DNA from: Picochlorum sp. 'celeri'
Lineage: Eukaryota > Chlorophyta > Trebouxiophyceae
Reading direction: 5' to 3'
Length of the DNA: 64,000 nucleotides
Assembly: GCA_010909725.1 (NCBI GenBank)
Contig: JAACMV010000008.1
Coordinates: 982,172-1,046,171 of the forward strand
Shown: one piece after another, positions 49,430-59,151 of the stretch
Layout: each line of letters opens with the position of its first letter
Position numbering within the stretch: the stretch's first letter is position 1
The notes under the pieces: model-generated
The model's database searches: none
The model's input: only the letters and a program-made list of their open reading frames with translations
What the model was told of the DNA's origin: nothing
Program-made: the position numbers and the translations under genes

Positions 49430-51490
49430 ATGTCATCGTCTGTTGGCCAACAGCAACCTTTGGTGCACCCCCTGCAAACACTCAAATGTCTCCAGTTCCG
49501 TCACGACTGCCAGCACTTGGGTTGCGCTCATCCCAAGTGCCCGCAGTGTGTCCTGTGTCAAAAGAGAAGATGTGCTGGGAGCTTTAAGAAGAAATACCTG
49601 GCTCCGAGTGACGTTTTGGAGGCAGAATGTGGGGCTCAGGTCTACGTGGTTGTGGTGGATGCTGCTACTGGTGCCCTAGTGCAGTATGGACTCGAAGACA
49701 CGTATCTGCAATTATCCTTGGTGGATGGGAGAAAATTAGAGTTAGAAGGAGAGAAAGAAGAGGCCCTTGATGGCTGCCAACTGCTTACGAATAAAGCAGG
49801 TCAGGCCCTTCTCGTGCATGGAAGGAGTGGAGCATACACGGATGACAAGAGGGTGGTGGTGCCCATGATATCTGGCCAAGCGATGCTTCCAGATTTGAAA
49901 GTCACAGACTCCTCCGAAGCATTATTGACAGGAAGAGCGCCACCATTCAGGCTGTTGGCGAGGGTTGTGCAGCGAGGCGGCATTCCTTTGCCAGGAATCG
50001 CTCCAGTGTTGTCAGAGCCATTTGTCGTGGCCACAGCAAGGGTGCGGGGTGCCGCAAAAGCCGAAATTCCCCACGTCGACGATAGTGTAAGTAAACTAGA
50101 GGGCCTTGGGGTGCAAACACAGAAGAAATTAGAGGATATCGGCGCTGCTGCTCGTGCAAGCAATGTAACCAATTTGCAAGTTCCCATCAACAGTGTGACA
50201 AAAGTGGGACAATTTCGTGAATTAGTTGAGACTGCGGAAAGGAATAAACCATTGAGAGAGACGCTGAAGCAAGTATTGAGATTGACGAAAATGTGGGATG
50301 TGGCCCGGGATCATGTCAGGAAAGCAGTCCATACTGATGTCCAGCTACGTGTGTATCACCCCGACGGGCGGGAGGACGTCGGTCTGGTGTACAGATGCGG
50401 CGCATTCAATGTAGTCGACATCAACAGACCCGTAGGACTCCTGAGGAAAAGACAAGAATCGACGAAACCAGGCCAGCAGCTTGTAGACATAATATGGCTA
50501 GCCTCGGACATTTCAACATGGCCTGACGCTGTCCGCAGGATTGTACCCAGGGCAGCTTCTGCTTGGTGGCAAGACGGGCATCCTGGTTGGGCTTTTTTGC
50601 CATTGACTACTTCTCATCTGCCCGAAATAAGTCCGAATGGTGAACCCAAACCTTCAATGTCTTCATTCTCTTTCACAGCAAAGCCTCAAGGGGGTATAGA
50701 TAGCGGGGGGAGGTCTCAACTCCCGTTGTCAGGAGGAGATGTGCATGCTGGACCTCAACCTGGATATAGAACTGTGCCAAACTACTCGCAGCCACCTTTT
50801 CCTCCGTCTAGCGTTCCTGGGGGCTTCAATTCAGGAGGCCTTCCGCTGAGTGGGGGAAGCTCTGGAGCTGTCCCAAATGCATTGTTCAACAACAATCCCT
50901 CAAATGGATCTCCGTTCGAGGACCCATCATTTCAAAAGCTGATGCATATGGTTTCTGGAAACCCTACAGAAAGAGGCCCACCGCCCAGGAGTACGGAATC
51001 AGATGGCGGAAGCAAGGGAAAGAGGAAGGCTGATGCATCTCTGGAGACTTGGATGAACATGAATAAATCAATCGATATCGACTTGGACCTGCCGTCTACT
51101 CTTGCGGGGGTTGAATCGCTGCTTGCCGCAGGTATGTTTGGGTCAGGTGGGAAAGGCAAGCTCAACGGAGGGATGGATGGCTCGCTCCTTGCGGGCCTTG
51201 GATCCTTGGAAGGACAGGACAAACAGGCGCCGTTCCAAATGAAACCCAGCTCGCTCCCTGACAGTGCTCCTGTACAAATCCCTGGCCTTACAATGGGTCA
51301 ACTGCGAGAGGAATTTGCACATTTCCTGCAGAGTGACGACCCTGATGCAAAAGCTGGGATGGAGGCATTCCTCATGAAGCATGGTCTGTTGCCCCAAGCA
51401 CAGCGTGTCAAGGACGATCCTGGAGGGCTAGAAACAATGAAGAGCATTGAAAACAATTTGCCTGATCTCGATGGCGACGTACAATCGTGA
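49430..51490 (+). CDS. CBP60-domain-like protein
   Basis: 686 residues, intronless. The N-terminus has a cysteine-rich patch (HDCQHLGCAHPKCPQCVLCQKRRC, metal-binding in appearance), then a region patterned like the plant calmodulin-binding protein 60 DNA-binding domain. That region includes VYVVVVDAATGALVQYGLED, LQLSLVDGRKLELEG, a FRLLARVV strand, LSEPFVVATARV, and VSKLEGLGVQTQKKLEDIGA, with later helices ending MWDVARDHVRKAVHTDV. The second half is low in complexity (Pro, Gly, Ser). In land plants CBP60 factors (CBP60g, SARD1) drive salicylate immunity. The assignment rests on order and spacing of short motifs, so it is tentative; I cannot place a calmodulin site. Confidence 0.45.
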   Translation: MSSSVGQQQPLVHPLQTLKCLQFRHDCQHLGCAHPKCPQCVLCQKRRCAGSFKKKYLAPSDVLEAECGAQVYVVVVDAATGALVQYGLEDTYLQLSLVDGRKLELEGEKEEALDGCQLLTNKAGQALLVHGRSGAYTDDKRVVVPMISGQAMLPDLKVTDSSEALLTGRAPPFRLLARVVQRGGIPLPGIAPVLSEPFVVATARVRGAAKAEIPHVDDSVSKLEGLGVQTQKKLEDIGAAARASNVTNLQVPINSVTKVGQFRELVETAERNKPLRETLKQVLRLTKMWDVARDHVRKAVHTDVQLRVYHPDGREDVGLVYRCGAFNVVDINRPVGLLRKRQESTKPGQQLVDIIWLASDISTWPDAVRRIVPRAASAWWQDGHPGWAFLPLTTSHLPEISPNGEPKPSMSSFSFTAKPQGGIDSGGRSQLPLSGGDVHAGPQPGYRTVPNYSQPPFPPSSVPGGFNSGGLPLSGGSSGAVPNALFNNNPSNGSPFEDPSFQKLMHMVSGNPTERGPPPRSTESDGGSKGKRKADASLETWMNMNKSIDIDLDLPSTLAGVESLLAAGMFGSGGKGKLNGGMDGSLLAGLGSLEGQDKQAPFQMKPSSLPDSAPVQIPGLTMGQLREEFAHFLQSDDPDAKAGMEAFLMKHGLLPQAQRVKDDPGGLETMKSIENNLPDLDGDVQS

Positions 51491-51561
51491 TAAAACTTAC
51501 ATATGTACTATGCAATAATATCGCTACCGCTACCGCTAATGTTTTTATCTCTCTCTCTCTC

Positions 51562-53301
51562 TCATCTCCAACAAAATAATTTAGAAAAAAACTTCCCCTG
51601 CTTTGACGACTTCTCCCCATATATCGTGCATCTGTTCTGAAACAGGGACAACTTCATTTGCGCATCAGAATTCATCAGCTCTAAAAAATTCTCAAAATCA
51701 ACGGCCACGAACTGATCATCTTTCCTGACACCCCTCTTCTCACGAATTGAGGTCATTTTCAATAGGACATCGTGAACAGCTGCGTCCACTTCATACTCAC
51801 ATAAGTTGCTGTCAAATGCGCTGGCAATCTCCTCCATGCTCAGAGACCCATCCCTGTCCTGGTCGAGCTCGTCGAATACTTTTCTGAGGCTCGCAATCCA
51901 TCTATCTTTGAACGTGTCCCTGAATTGGTTCCAGTCTATCAAGCTCACAGCAATATCATTCCTGTCAATATGTCCTTTTCCATCTGCATCCAACATTTCA
52001 AACATCTCCTCTGCCTCTGTCAACTCCAGCGAGTGCCCGAGCTTGACCAAAGAGGCGTGAAATTTCTTCTTATCGAGCGTGCCTTCTTTATTTGTTTCTA
52101 GTTGGTCAAGAATAGCGGTCAGACTCTGAGAATAAGGGGAGTCCTGTGGTAAAAATTGCTGGAGAGATCCGGAATGCTGTGCATCCATCCCCTTTCCGGC
52201 CCTCACACTCCTCTCAAAAAATACAGCCTCAGCATGCTGAGATTTGTCCTGCGAATTCCCAAAATGCATCGACACCAAATCCCTTCCAATCAATTCCATG
52301 ACGGAGCATTTGAATGCGCCCTGCTGGGACCAAGATTGAAGCTTCTGCACCACGGAAGGAAGCGGGTTGTCAGACAAACTGACAGGATCTTGAATCCAAG
52401 GATGCATCCAACACTCTACGGCGCTGGGCCTCTTGGTTGGATCTTTAACAAGGATATACTTGAGAAAGCTGGCCGCTTGCTGGCTCAATCCACCCCAAGC
52501 CTCGCTAGATGTGTCAATTTGTTCGAAACAGATAGACTTCAGTGTAACTGCCAAGTCTGGTGACATTGGTGCATCCCGATCGGTGAACGGAAACGTCCCA
52601 GTAAGCATATAATATACCATGATTCCACACGACCACACGTCACACACGGGCGACCACTGCCCCCTGCATGCCTCCGGAGCCATGTACCATATGTTGCCGT
52701 CAGTTGAAGATGCCGCCACTGGGAGCGACTCTGGAATGAACTGCAACGCATTGCCGAAATGGATTGCTTTCAAAGGAGCATTTTTTGACTTGTTCAAGAA
52801 CAGGAAATTTTCGGGCCTGACATCTCTGTGAATTATATTCCTTGCGTGGCAGACAGACAGAGTCTGCAAGATGCCGTGCATCCACTCAGAAACCTGTTTC
52901 TCGGAGAATGCCTTTCCCTTGCGGCGCATCCGGTCAAGTATGGACCCACCTTTGCACATCTCCATGACCATGTATATATGGTCGTCATCCTCGTACACTT
53001 GACTCAGCCTCGCCACCGACAGGGACCCCCGCAGAGCCACTAGCAGTTCGATTTGCCTCTGTATACTTTCGGCGTGCCTGGCCTGCCTTTCGTTCGACCG
53101 CACGGATCCATTGATACCAGCCACCTTCGGAATTTTCTTAACTGCGACTATCTTCCCGTCGCGTCGCCGTCGACCCTGAAAGACCTCTGATGAGCTCCCC
53201 GTGCCGATGGGCTTGCTGCCAAGCTTGTAGTCGGACTCGATATCGCGTTGATACCGCCATTTCCGCCGTTCGCGTTTCTTATCCATTCTGTCATTGATCA
53301 T
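51562..53301 (-). CDS. CDPK-like kinase with altered DFG motif
   Basis: 579 residues, intronless. A CDPK-type kinase domain (~28-300) is joined to a calmodulin-like region. The kinase has the glycine loop (IGTGSSSEVFQG), the ATP lysine (VAVKKIPK), the HRD loop (HRDVRPENFLFLN) and the APE motif (MAPEACRGQW). The magnesium-binding DFG reads HFG (KAIHFGNAL, H181), and the usual Lys after HRD is Arg (HRDVRPEN). EF-hands are partly degenerate: ETNKEGTLDKKK is weak, DADGKGHIDRND is near-canonical and DQDRDGSLSMEE is canonical. It may be a calcium-responsive pseudokinase or weak kinase. The start follows an AAATATAC box. It is divergent from the SABATH-like gene. Confidence 0.88.
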   Translation of the reverse strand: MINDRMDKKRERRKWRYQRDIESDYKLGSKPIGTGSSSEVFQGRRRRDGKIVAVKKIPKVAGINGSVRSNERQARHAESIQRQIELLVALRGSLSVARLSQVYEDDDHIYMVMEMCKGGSILDRMRRKGKAFSEKQVSEWMHGILQTLSVCHARNIIHRDVRPENFLFLNKSKNAPLKAIHFGNALQFIPESLPVAASSTDGNIWYMAPEACRGQWSPVCDVWSCGIMVYYMLTGTFPFTDRDAPMSPDLAVTLKSICFEQIDTSSEAWGGLSQQAASFLKYILVKDPTKRPSAVECWMHPWIQDPVSLSDNPLPSVVQKLQSWSQQGAFKCSVMELIGRDLVSMHFGNSQDKSQHAEAVFFERSVRAGKGMDAQHSGSLQQFLPQDSPYSQSLTAILDQLETNKEGTLDKKKFHASLVKLGHSLELTEAEEMFEMLDADGKGHIDRNDIAVSLIDWNQFRDTFKDRWIASLRKVFDELDQDRDGSLSMEEIASAFDSNLCEYEVDAAVHDVLLKMTSIREKRGVRKDDQFVAVDFENFLELMNSDAQMKLSLFQNRCTIYGEKSSKQGKFFSKLFCWR

Positions 53302-53676
53302 ACTTTTGTATATTTTTAATGCCCATCAGACTCAGAATGGCTGCAGAATTTTTGACAACACGTGCATGGCATCCCTGCCGTACACCCGCTCTTCTCACGA
53401 TCCCCTCGACACAGCAGGGAAGATAGCAATATTTGAAATAAATACTTACCTAATGAAATAATGTGCCATTCGGAGGAGCTTTTGTGCCACGTTTGTTTTT
53501 GAGATCCCCCTAGGGGGCCTTGAGATTGGTCGATTGACCGGTCCGCTCGGTCAAACTTTTTGACTGAGACGCTCACACTAAGAGTGTGCTTTTCCAAGAA
53601 CAACACGTCAGCCTGCACTCCATACCATCACATCCAATTCTCAAATAATAAATACTGGAATAAATATCTCTTCGCC
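53302..53676. promoter_or_regulatory. divergent promoter, CDPK-like and SABATH-like genes
   Basis: 375 bp between outward starts. It holds a perfect GC-rich palindrome CCCCCTAGGGGG (53506-53517), a direct pair of GGTC-rich motifs (gattgaccggtccgctcggtcaaac), and AT-rich stretches near both genes. The plus-strand frame is open upstream to 53560, but the ATG at 53677 has the better context and starts the conserved protein. Confidence 0.4.
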
Positions 53677-54843
53677 ATGGCCGAAAGCAACGTCCATAAG
53701 CCAGTGGGAGAAGATGGCAAAGGGGAGTACACTGCTGCGACGAAAGGTTGCTTCGATGTCATCAACGCAGCGACGCCTGAGATCCTCTCGTCCGTCGAAT
53801 CCTTACAGATCCAAGATGATGGAACCCCTTTCGTCATCGCTGACTATGGAACAGCCGATGGCGGGACCAGTTTGGGTCTCATGTGTCGAATTATATCTTG
53901 TGTCAGATCGAAGCAGCCAGGGAAGGAAATTTCAATCATCTACGAGGATCAGCCTGCCAACGAGTGGAAAAGTGTCTTCAACCATGCATACGGAATGATT
54001 CAAGTGGAGGATGCATACGGTGAGAAGGTTGAGTGCCCGACAAGGGTCTTTGACAAGGTATTTGCCTCAGCAGTAGGGCTCGGATTCCACACGCAGGTGT
54101 TGCCAAGCTCTACGATCGACCTTGGGGTATGCTTCACTGCCATGCATTGGCTCTCTAAGTCGCCGGAAGGAGACGGGCTGCGCGGTTTTGGCGGAGCCAT
54201 GCAGTGTGCTCAGCTGGAGTATGGGGATGAACGGACACTGCCTCATGCCAAGCAGGCTGCCAAAGACTGGGAAAGCATCCTCAGAGCGCGCGCGGCAGAA
54301 ATGAAAAAGGGAGCACGATTTATGTGCGTGAATTTTTGCAAATCAAACGAAGGGTATTTCCTGGGGAAGACCGACAAGGGGGTGTCCATGTTTGACAGCT
54401 TTGTCACCTGCTGGGATGCACTGTGGGAGAAAAAGGTCATCTCTGACGAAGAAAGACTGGCGGTCTCCTTCCCTAGCTACTACAGGACACTCGAAGAAAT
54501 GGTCGGACCGGTGCAGGATGGAGGAGCCCTTTCGGACATCGGACTGCGAGTGGTGTCGGCCAATGTGAGGATTGTGAGGTGTCCATACAGACAGGCATGG
54601 GAATCCGGAGCCTCCCAGGCTGCAGGAAGGGATGCCGCAGCGCATGCGGCATGGTACGTTCCAACAACAAGAACGTGGAGTAACTCGACGTTCGAGAGTG
54701 CATTGAGCTCCTCGCGGCCCGCGCAGGAGAGGTCTGCCATCGTAAAGCAGTTCTGGGGAGAGTACGAGGCACTGGTGGCCCAGGCCCCAGAGAAGCATGG
54801 CATGGACTATGTTCACGGCTACTGCCTGTTTGAAAGGGTCTAA
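53677..54843 (+). CDS. SABATH-type carboxyl methyltransferase-like protein
   Basis: 388 residues, intronless. It resembles Methyltransf_7 (SABATH) enzymes, which use S-adenosylmethionine to methylate carboxyl groups of small acids such as salicylate, jasmonate or indole-3-acetate. Supporting strings: FVIADYGTADGGTSLGLM (SAM-binding motif I, where plants have ADLGCSSGPN), IIYEDQPANEWKSVFNH, GVCFTAMHWLSKSPEG (family SxxWLS region) and CVNFCKSNEG. The plant substrate-pocket residues are not recognisable, so the acid is unknown. The product is probably cytosolic, since there is no leader. Confidence 0.78.
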   Translation: MAESNVHKPVGEDGKGEYTAATKGCFDVINAATPEILSSVESLQIQDDGTPFVIADYGTADGGTSLGLMCRIISCVRSKQPGKEISIIYEDQPANEWKSVFNHAYGMIQVEDAYGEKVECPTRVFDKVFASAVGLGFHTQVLPSSTIDLGVCFTAMHWLSKSPEGDGLRGFGGAMQCAQLEYGDERTLPHAKQAAKDWESILRARAAEMKKGARFMCVNFCKSNEGYFLGKTDKGVSMFDSFVTCWDALWEKKVISDEERLAVSFPSYYRTLEEMVGPVQDGGALSDIGLRVVSANVRIVRCPYRQAWESGASQAAGRDAAAHAAWYVPTTRTWSNSTFESALSSSRPAQERSAIVKQFWGEYEALVAQAPEKHGMDYVHGYCLFERV

Positions 54844-54979
54844 TAGAACGCAGAATGGCAATTAATGCTCTTTTTTGTTGTTGTTTATTTTACATGAACG
54901 CGATTTGTTGTTGAAACCGAACGGCTGCAACGTGAAATTCGTGCAAAAATGTCTCGGTGATTTCTTTCACAATACGGGC

Positions 54980-55647
54980 ATGGAATCCTCTCAGTTGGAC
55001 CCTCGATCACCATACTTTGATCCACTGCTGGCATTACGATCGGGTCGGGTGAGCTTGCCGGTGCCAGACGCGAAGCCCCGAGATCACATTTTGAAGTGTC
55101 GATCTCTGTTGCCACCGTCTCACCCATTGGCCATCTCCACGGCAGAAGAGGTACGACAACATCACATGTTATCATGAGGTCGTGTCACAAATGTGTGGGG
55201 TTGATACGGGCATCCTCGGTGTTCCAGTCTGTAGGGGTTGAACATGGCACGGCGAGGCTGGACAAGCATCGGACAGCGGCCGTCATGTTTGGTCAGAAGG
55301 ATGGAAATAAAGACATCATGAGCACGATGATGGATCAATTGAATAGTGGAGGGCCCTTTTCGTGGCTCCATTCAAAGGTTGCAGGGGGAGGGCGCGTTCG
55401 GGTTGTGACACGACACCGCAGGGGAGGAGTGCGGGGTGAGGCGATTGGAAAGCTGGTGGCCTTCGACAGGCACATGAATCTAGTGCTTCGTGATGTTCAG
55501 GAGACCTACTGTGTCAGATTGATGGTGGACAAGCAGACGGACCAGGGTGGGCACGTCAGGAGGCCAATCCTGGACAAGCGAAGAAGGACTCTCCCAAATG
55601 TCCTCTTGACGGGAAGAAGTATAGTTTTACTGAGCGACAGTCTATGA
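54980..55647 (+). CDS. LSM11-like Sm protein
   Basis: Exons 54980-55150 and 55228-55647, intron 77 nt (gtacga ... ttccag), 196 residues. The N-terminus SPYFDPLLALRSGRVSLPVP matches the start of metazoan LSM11 (SFDPLLAL then proline-rich), the U7 snRNP protein of histone pre-mRNA processing. A split Sm fold follows: Sm1 (GRVRVVTRHRRGGVRGEAIG, LVAFDRHMNLVLRDVQETY) and, after a short insert, Sm2 (PNVLLTGRSIVLLSD). The insert between Sm1 and Sm2 is much shorter than in animals. If correct, the host may have a U7-like system. The alternative is another divergent Lsm protein. Confidence 0.7.
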
Positions 55648-55674
55648 CGACGGCTTCATTCATTCATTTATTTA

Positions 55675-57980
55675 TTAATGTAATTCGTTCATCACGGCAG
55701 CCTTGAATGCGGTGAAACATGCATCTTTATCCAAGCACCACTCTTCCAGATGGTCGTCCCTGTCTGTGGCACAAAAGATAGGAGTTGGAATACGCATCCT
55801 CCGACAAGAAGATATGTACTTCATGATGCTGCTGCTGCTGCTCCTCTTTTGTCCCAGCCCGTGCAAGAAAAGCCCATCATATGTGTCCAGCAACCAGGCA
55901 GCACCCTGATTTCTGAGGTCTTCAACCACACTCTTGCTCAGAGGAACGCCCATTGACAATGGAGTGTTTTCATCTTTCCAGACGCATAGCCTGGGATACA
56001 CTGCTGCCCTCAGGTCATCACATGTGCAGGACGACCAGTGTAGCACCTTGAGGAGATCTGTTCTGTCATTGGCAGACTCTTCATCTTCACCCCTTATAAC
56101 TTTGACGAGATTGTATATCGATCCCATGAGAATTTCTCTGTCCTTCAGTCCTTCTCTCTTCTTTTCGCCCCCCTTGGAGTCAGTATACTCTCCATACTCG
56201 GACCACCTGTGACTGGCAGTAACTGTATGTCGAAGGCTCTCGAGCAGTGCTGACGTTGCCTGTTCCTTTCCTGCTGAACATGCTAGGGCCATGCTGGAAT
56301 GAAATTCGAGAAACAGGTGAACATCAACGTCATAGTTTTCAAACACATCGCCGAGGTAGTGGGCTAGGGGATAGCAATATGTGATGATTCTCAAATATCG
56401 ATGTAGAGACAGACATTTTCCACCTGCAGAAGGACGCAGCATGCTGAATGCAATAGCTGCCTGAACACACACTGGAGTCCTACCAGACATTCCAGAACCA
56501 TTCTTATGGTCAAGAAGCACTCCCAGCCCGTCCCCTTGGCACATTCGAGGTGCATGCAACAGATCAGGATGGCGACTGTCTTCCTGGACTCTGCCATCCA
56601 CACAACCAACAACAGTCACTTCGGGGGAGGTCCTCACTTTAATGCTGCAGTCAAGAAACTCCATCCGACTAGTCAATTTGTACAGGTCTTCGCTCAATGA
56701 AGACCCCCATGTCGTCTTGTCACCATACAACCCAAGTCTGCCTCCACTCATGGAACACAGGGGAGCCATTGCTTCCAAGCCTTCTGTGCTCTCCCCGACG
56801 AATAGCACATCAACGGCAACACCTAGCACTGCTGCTGTGGCTCCTGCGCCGATATAAAACTTGTGGGCGTCGGGATCCGCCACGGGGAGGCTATTGCCAT
56901 CCTTACCATGCATCTTTGACTGGACATGCATCGGGATGTCTGCATTCAGCGGATCCAAGTAGAACTGCTCTGTTTGACTTCCAAGCCTTTCTAATCTCTC
57001 TCCCATGGAGGAAACTGCCCCAGCTCCTGCATGGGGACACTTGCTCAGGAAAACACTCAGCCGAGCCCCTACTAGCCTCCCACCTAGGTGGGTAGGCGGA
57101 TGACCCTCTTGAGCTCGGGCCAAGAACTTCAAAAACCCTTTGATGGCCTCTCCAAACAGTACACTTCGCCTTCGATCGTCCTTCGCAGGCTTGGGCTCCA
57201 GCATGTTGATGAGCTCCCGAGCCACCTCCTTTGATTCCTCGGACAAAAATGGCTGCACGACATCTCCATACTCTATCTTTTCAGACATTTCATCTAGATC
57301 GCTTTTATCACTACATACAACTCTATGAAATCGCTTTGATTCCCAATTCATGATATACATGCACCCCTCATCGATCAGTGCGAGCCCAAAATAGTACGCA
57401 GGAGGCAATGTTTCTAGGGTTGTCAAAAGCGCCTCTTGGACCAAGGCCAAGCTCGAACTGTCCCCGGTGACATCCACTATTGCCCAAAAGAGAGGATTCA
57501 CCTGCCTTACAGTCCCGTCCGCCTGCACAGCCACCACATCATGCCAGCAATAGTACTAGGAGTGGTTGCAAAAGGTGGACATGATTGATAACAACAATGT
57601 CAGAACAGCCAACCTACCTCTGCATCCACATCAGCGTATAAATCAACAATGTTGCCTCTCAACTCTGGCAGTGTATCCCTATGGTCCAGGCCCCCCATAT
57701 ATCGCGCATTGCACCCGTCTGCGAACTCATTCAACGTTTGGCACAGTGAGCATACCCAGCCAGTCCGCAGAAAGCTGCAATAGGCATTCACATATGCACT
57801 ACACCCGCGACAACGGCCCACCGAGGGAGCAAGAGTATCCTCACAATTATTCGCCATAGGTTCCAGGAATGGCTCAATAAACCCACCCAGGGGAAGACCA
57901 CTCGCCCTCTGCAGGCTCGCTACATGTTCAAACAAACAAAGAGGAGAATGAGTCAAACGCGGGAATGCTCGGTGTGCCAT
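55675..57980 (-). CDS. Sec23/Sec24-like COPII coat protein
   Basis: Exons 57618-57980 and 55675-57522, with a 95-nt intron (gtaggt ... gtgcag), 736 residues. The N-terminal zinc finger (CRGCSAYVNAYC ... WVCSLCQTLNEF, C-x2-C/C-x2-C) and the following vWA-like trunk (FWAIVDVTGDSSSLALVQEA, LPPAYYFGLALIDEG, GARLSVFLSKCPHAGAG) place it in the Sec23/Sec24 family. The beta-sandwich and a helical region follow, and the gelsolin-like end is reduced. It is closest in style to the divergent plant Sec23-type proteins rather than the canonical GAP Sec23; I cannot see the Arg finger with certainty. Role: cargo or coat function at ER exit sites. Confidence 0.75.
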
Positions 57981-58030
57981 TCATATTCGTTTTACTATTT
58001 CATTTTTCATTAATGTGAATCAATCGTTAT

Positions 58031-58745
58031 ATGGCCCAAGATCTGCTCCCACGACGTACCTGAGATTGGAACTCGAGGTGTTGAGAGCCGTATACTACCA
58101 GGGCTTTCCATTGTATTTGTGGGTGTATCTATCCAAAAATACTCATTTCAGGAATAATAAGAGGCCTCTGCCAAATTCCTGCGGTGATTGATAACATCGG
58201 TGCCAGCAGCAATGACGAAGATGCCATCATTTCGAAGGCTGGAGTCACTCCAGTGGAGTGGATGCTTCGCCGCACAGAGTGCTTTCGAATTTGATCAAGA
58301 GTGACATGGTGAAGGCTTTCAACACGTCCAAGTCGGCAGTGAACATCATGAGCGTTCGGAGCATGCCTAATAGCCATTTTGAGACCTCACTGCCAGTGTA
58401 CATTGCACCATCTGTGCGACAGAGGAAGACATATCCGCAGCGCTCGAGATTGAAAAACTGTCGGCAGACAGTCCCCTCGAGCTTCTGGAAAGGGATCCGG
58501 ATGCATTCTTCGGAAGGACGACAGAAATACTGAATGTTCACGTGGAGTCCACAGACGTGCGAACGGAGGACCATTTCCCTGAAGCCAGAAACAGTGGGTT
58601 GATGATTGGTCTTCTGCTTACTGGTATAGTGTGCCTACTGGGTGGTATATCGCTTCTCTTCGGCGCCATAAGGCGGCACCGCCGTGGCAAGGCCATCGAG
58701 AGAAGCGCTTTGCTGGGGTTGAACTTCCAGCACAGCTCTGCATGA
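58031..58745 (+). CDS. unknown small single-pass membrane protein
   Basis: Proposed exons 58031-58055, 58152-58278 and 58397-58745; introns of 96 and 118 nt (gtacct ... tttcag; gtgctt ... tgccag, with CTAAT 28 nt upstream), 166 residues. The only strong feature is a C-terminal membrane helix, SGLMIGLLLTGIVCLLGGIS, followed by a basic stop-transfer (RRHRRG), preceded by an acidic region and a CTIC pair. The first exon is only 25 nt and the second donor is weak, so the 5' structure is uncertain, while the last exon is more credible. It starts 50 bp from the divergent Sec23-like gene. No family recognised. Confidence 0.35.
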
Positions 58746-59151
58746 AAGTAGCATCGTTATTATTGGACAGGGGTCTTGTTGTAATAAATGTTAAAGCTAA
58801 AGTGGCCATCTCCTGCTTTCCTTCTTCCCCGACGACACAAGGTGAGCATGGCCGAGGTGGACAGTTTGGAGAAAGTCGCGCGAAGACACGCGGTTCTTCT
58901 TCGTCTTCTTCTGTGTTGCTTTACTGTACATGATTTCAGCAAAGAAACAAGAACCTATTTGCACATTATGTGTTCACGATGAATGGATCAGCACCGTTTG
59001 TCGTTTTTTCCACGGAGAGCAAGTCTTCTTCTGTGTCGTATTCTTCGGTCCAGAGGATCAATGGATCGAAGCATTGTGCGTCTCCTCTGGCCTGGTCTGA
59101 AGGGTGCTTCTGCGACGCTTGGTGTCCAAAAACTGTCCACTTTTATCCTGT
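58746..59151. other. gene-poor transition region
   Basis: About 400 bp after the last plausible gene. Short open frames overlap on both strands with arginine-rich, low-complexity products and no recognisable motif. The composition begins to shift here towards the repeat-rich right end. Confidence 0.3.
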
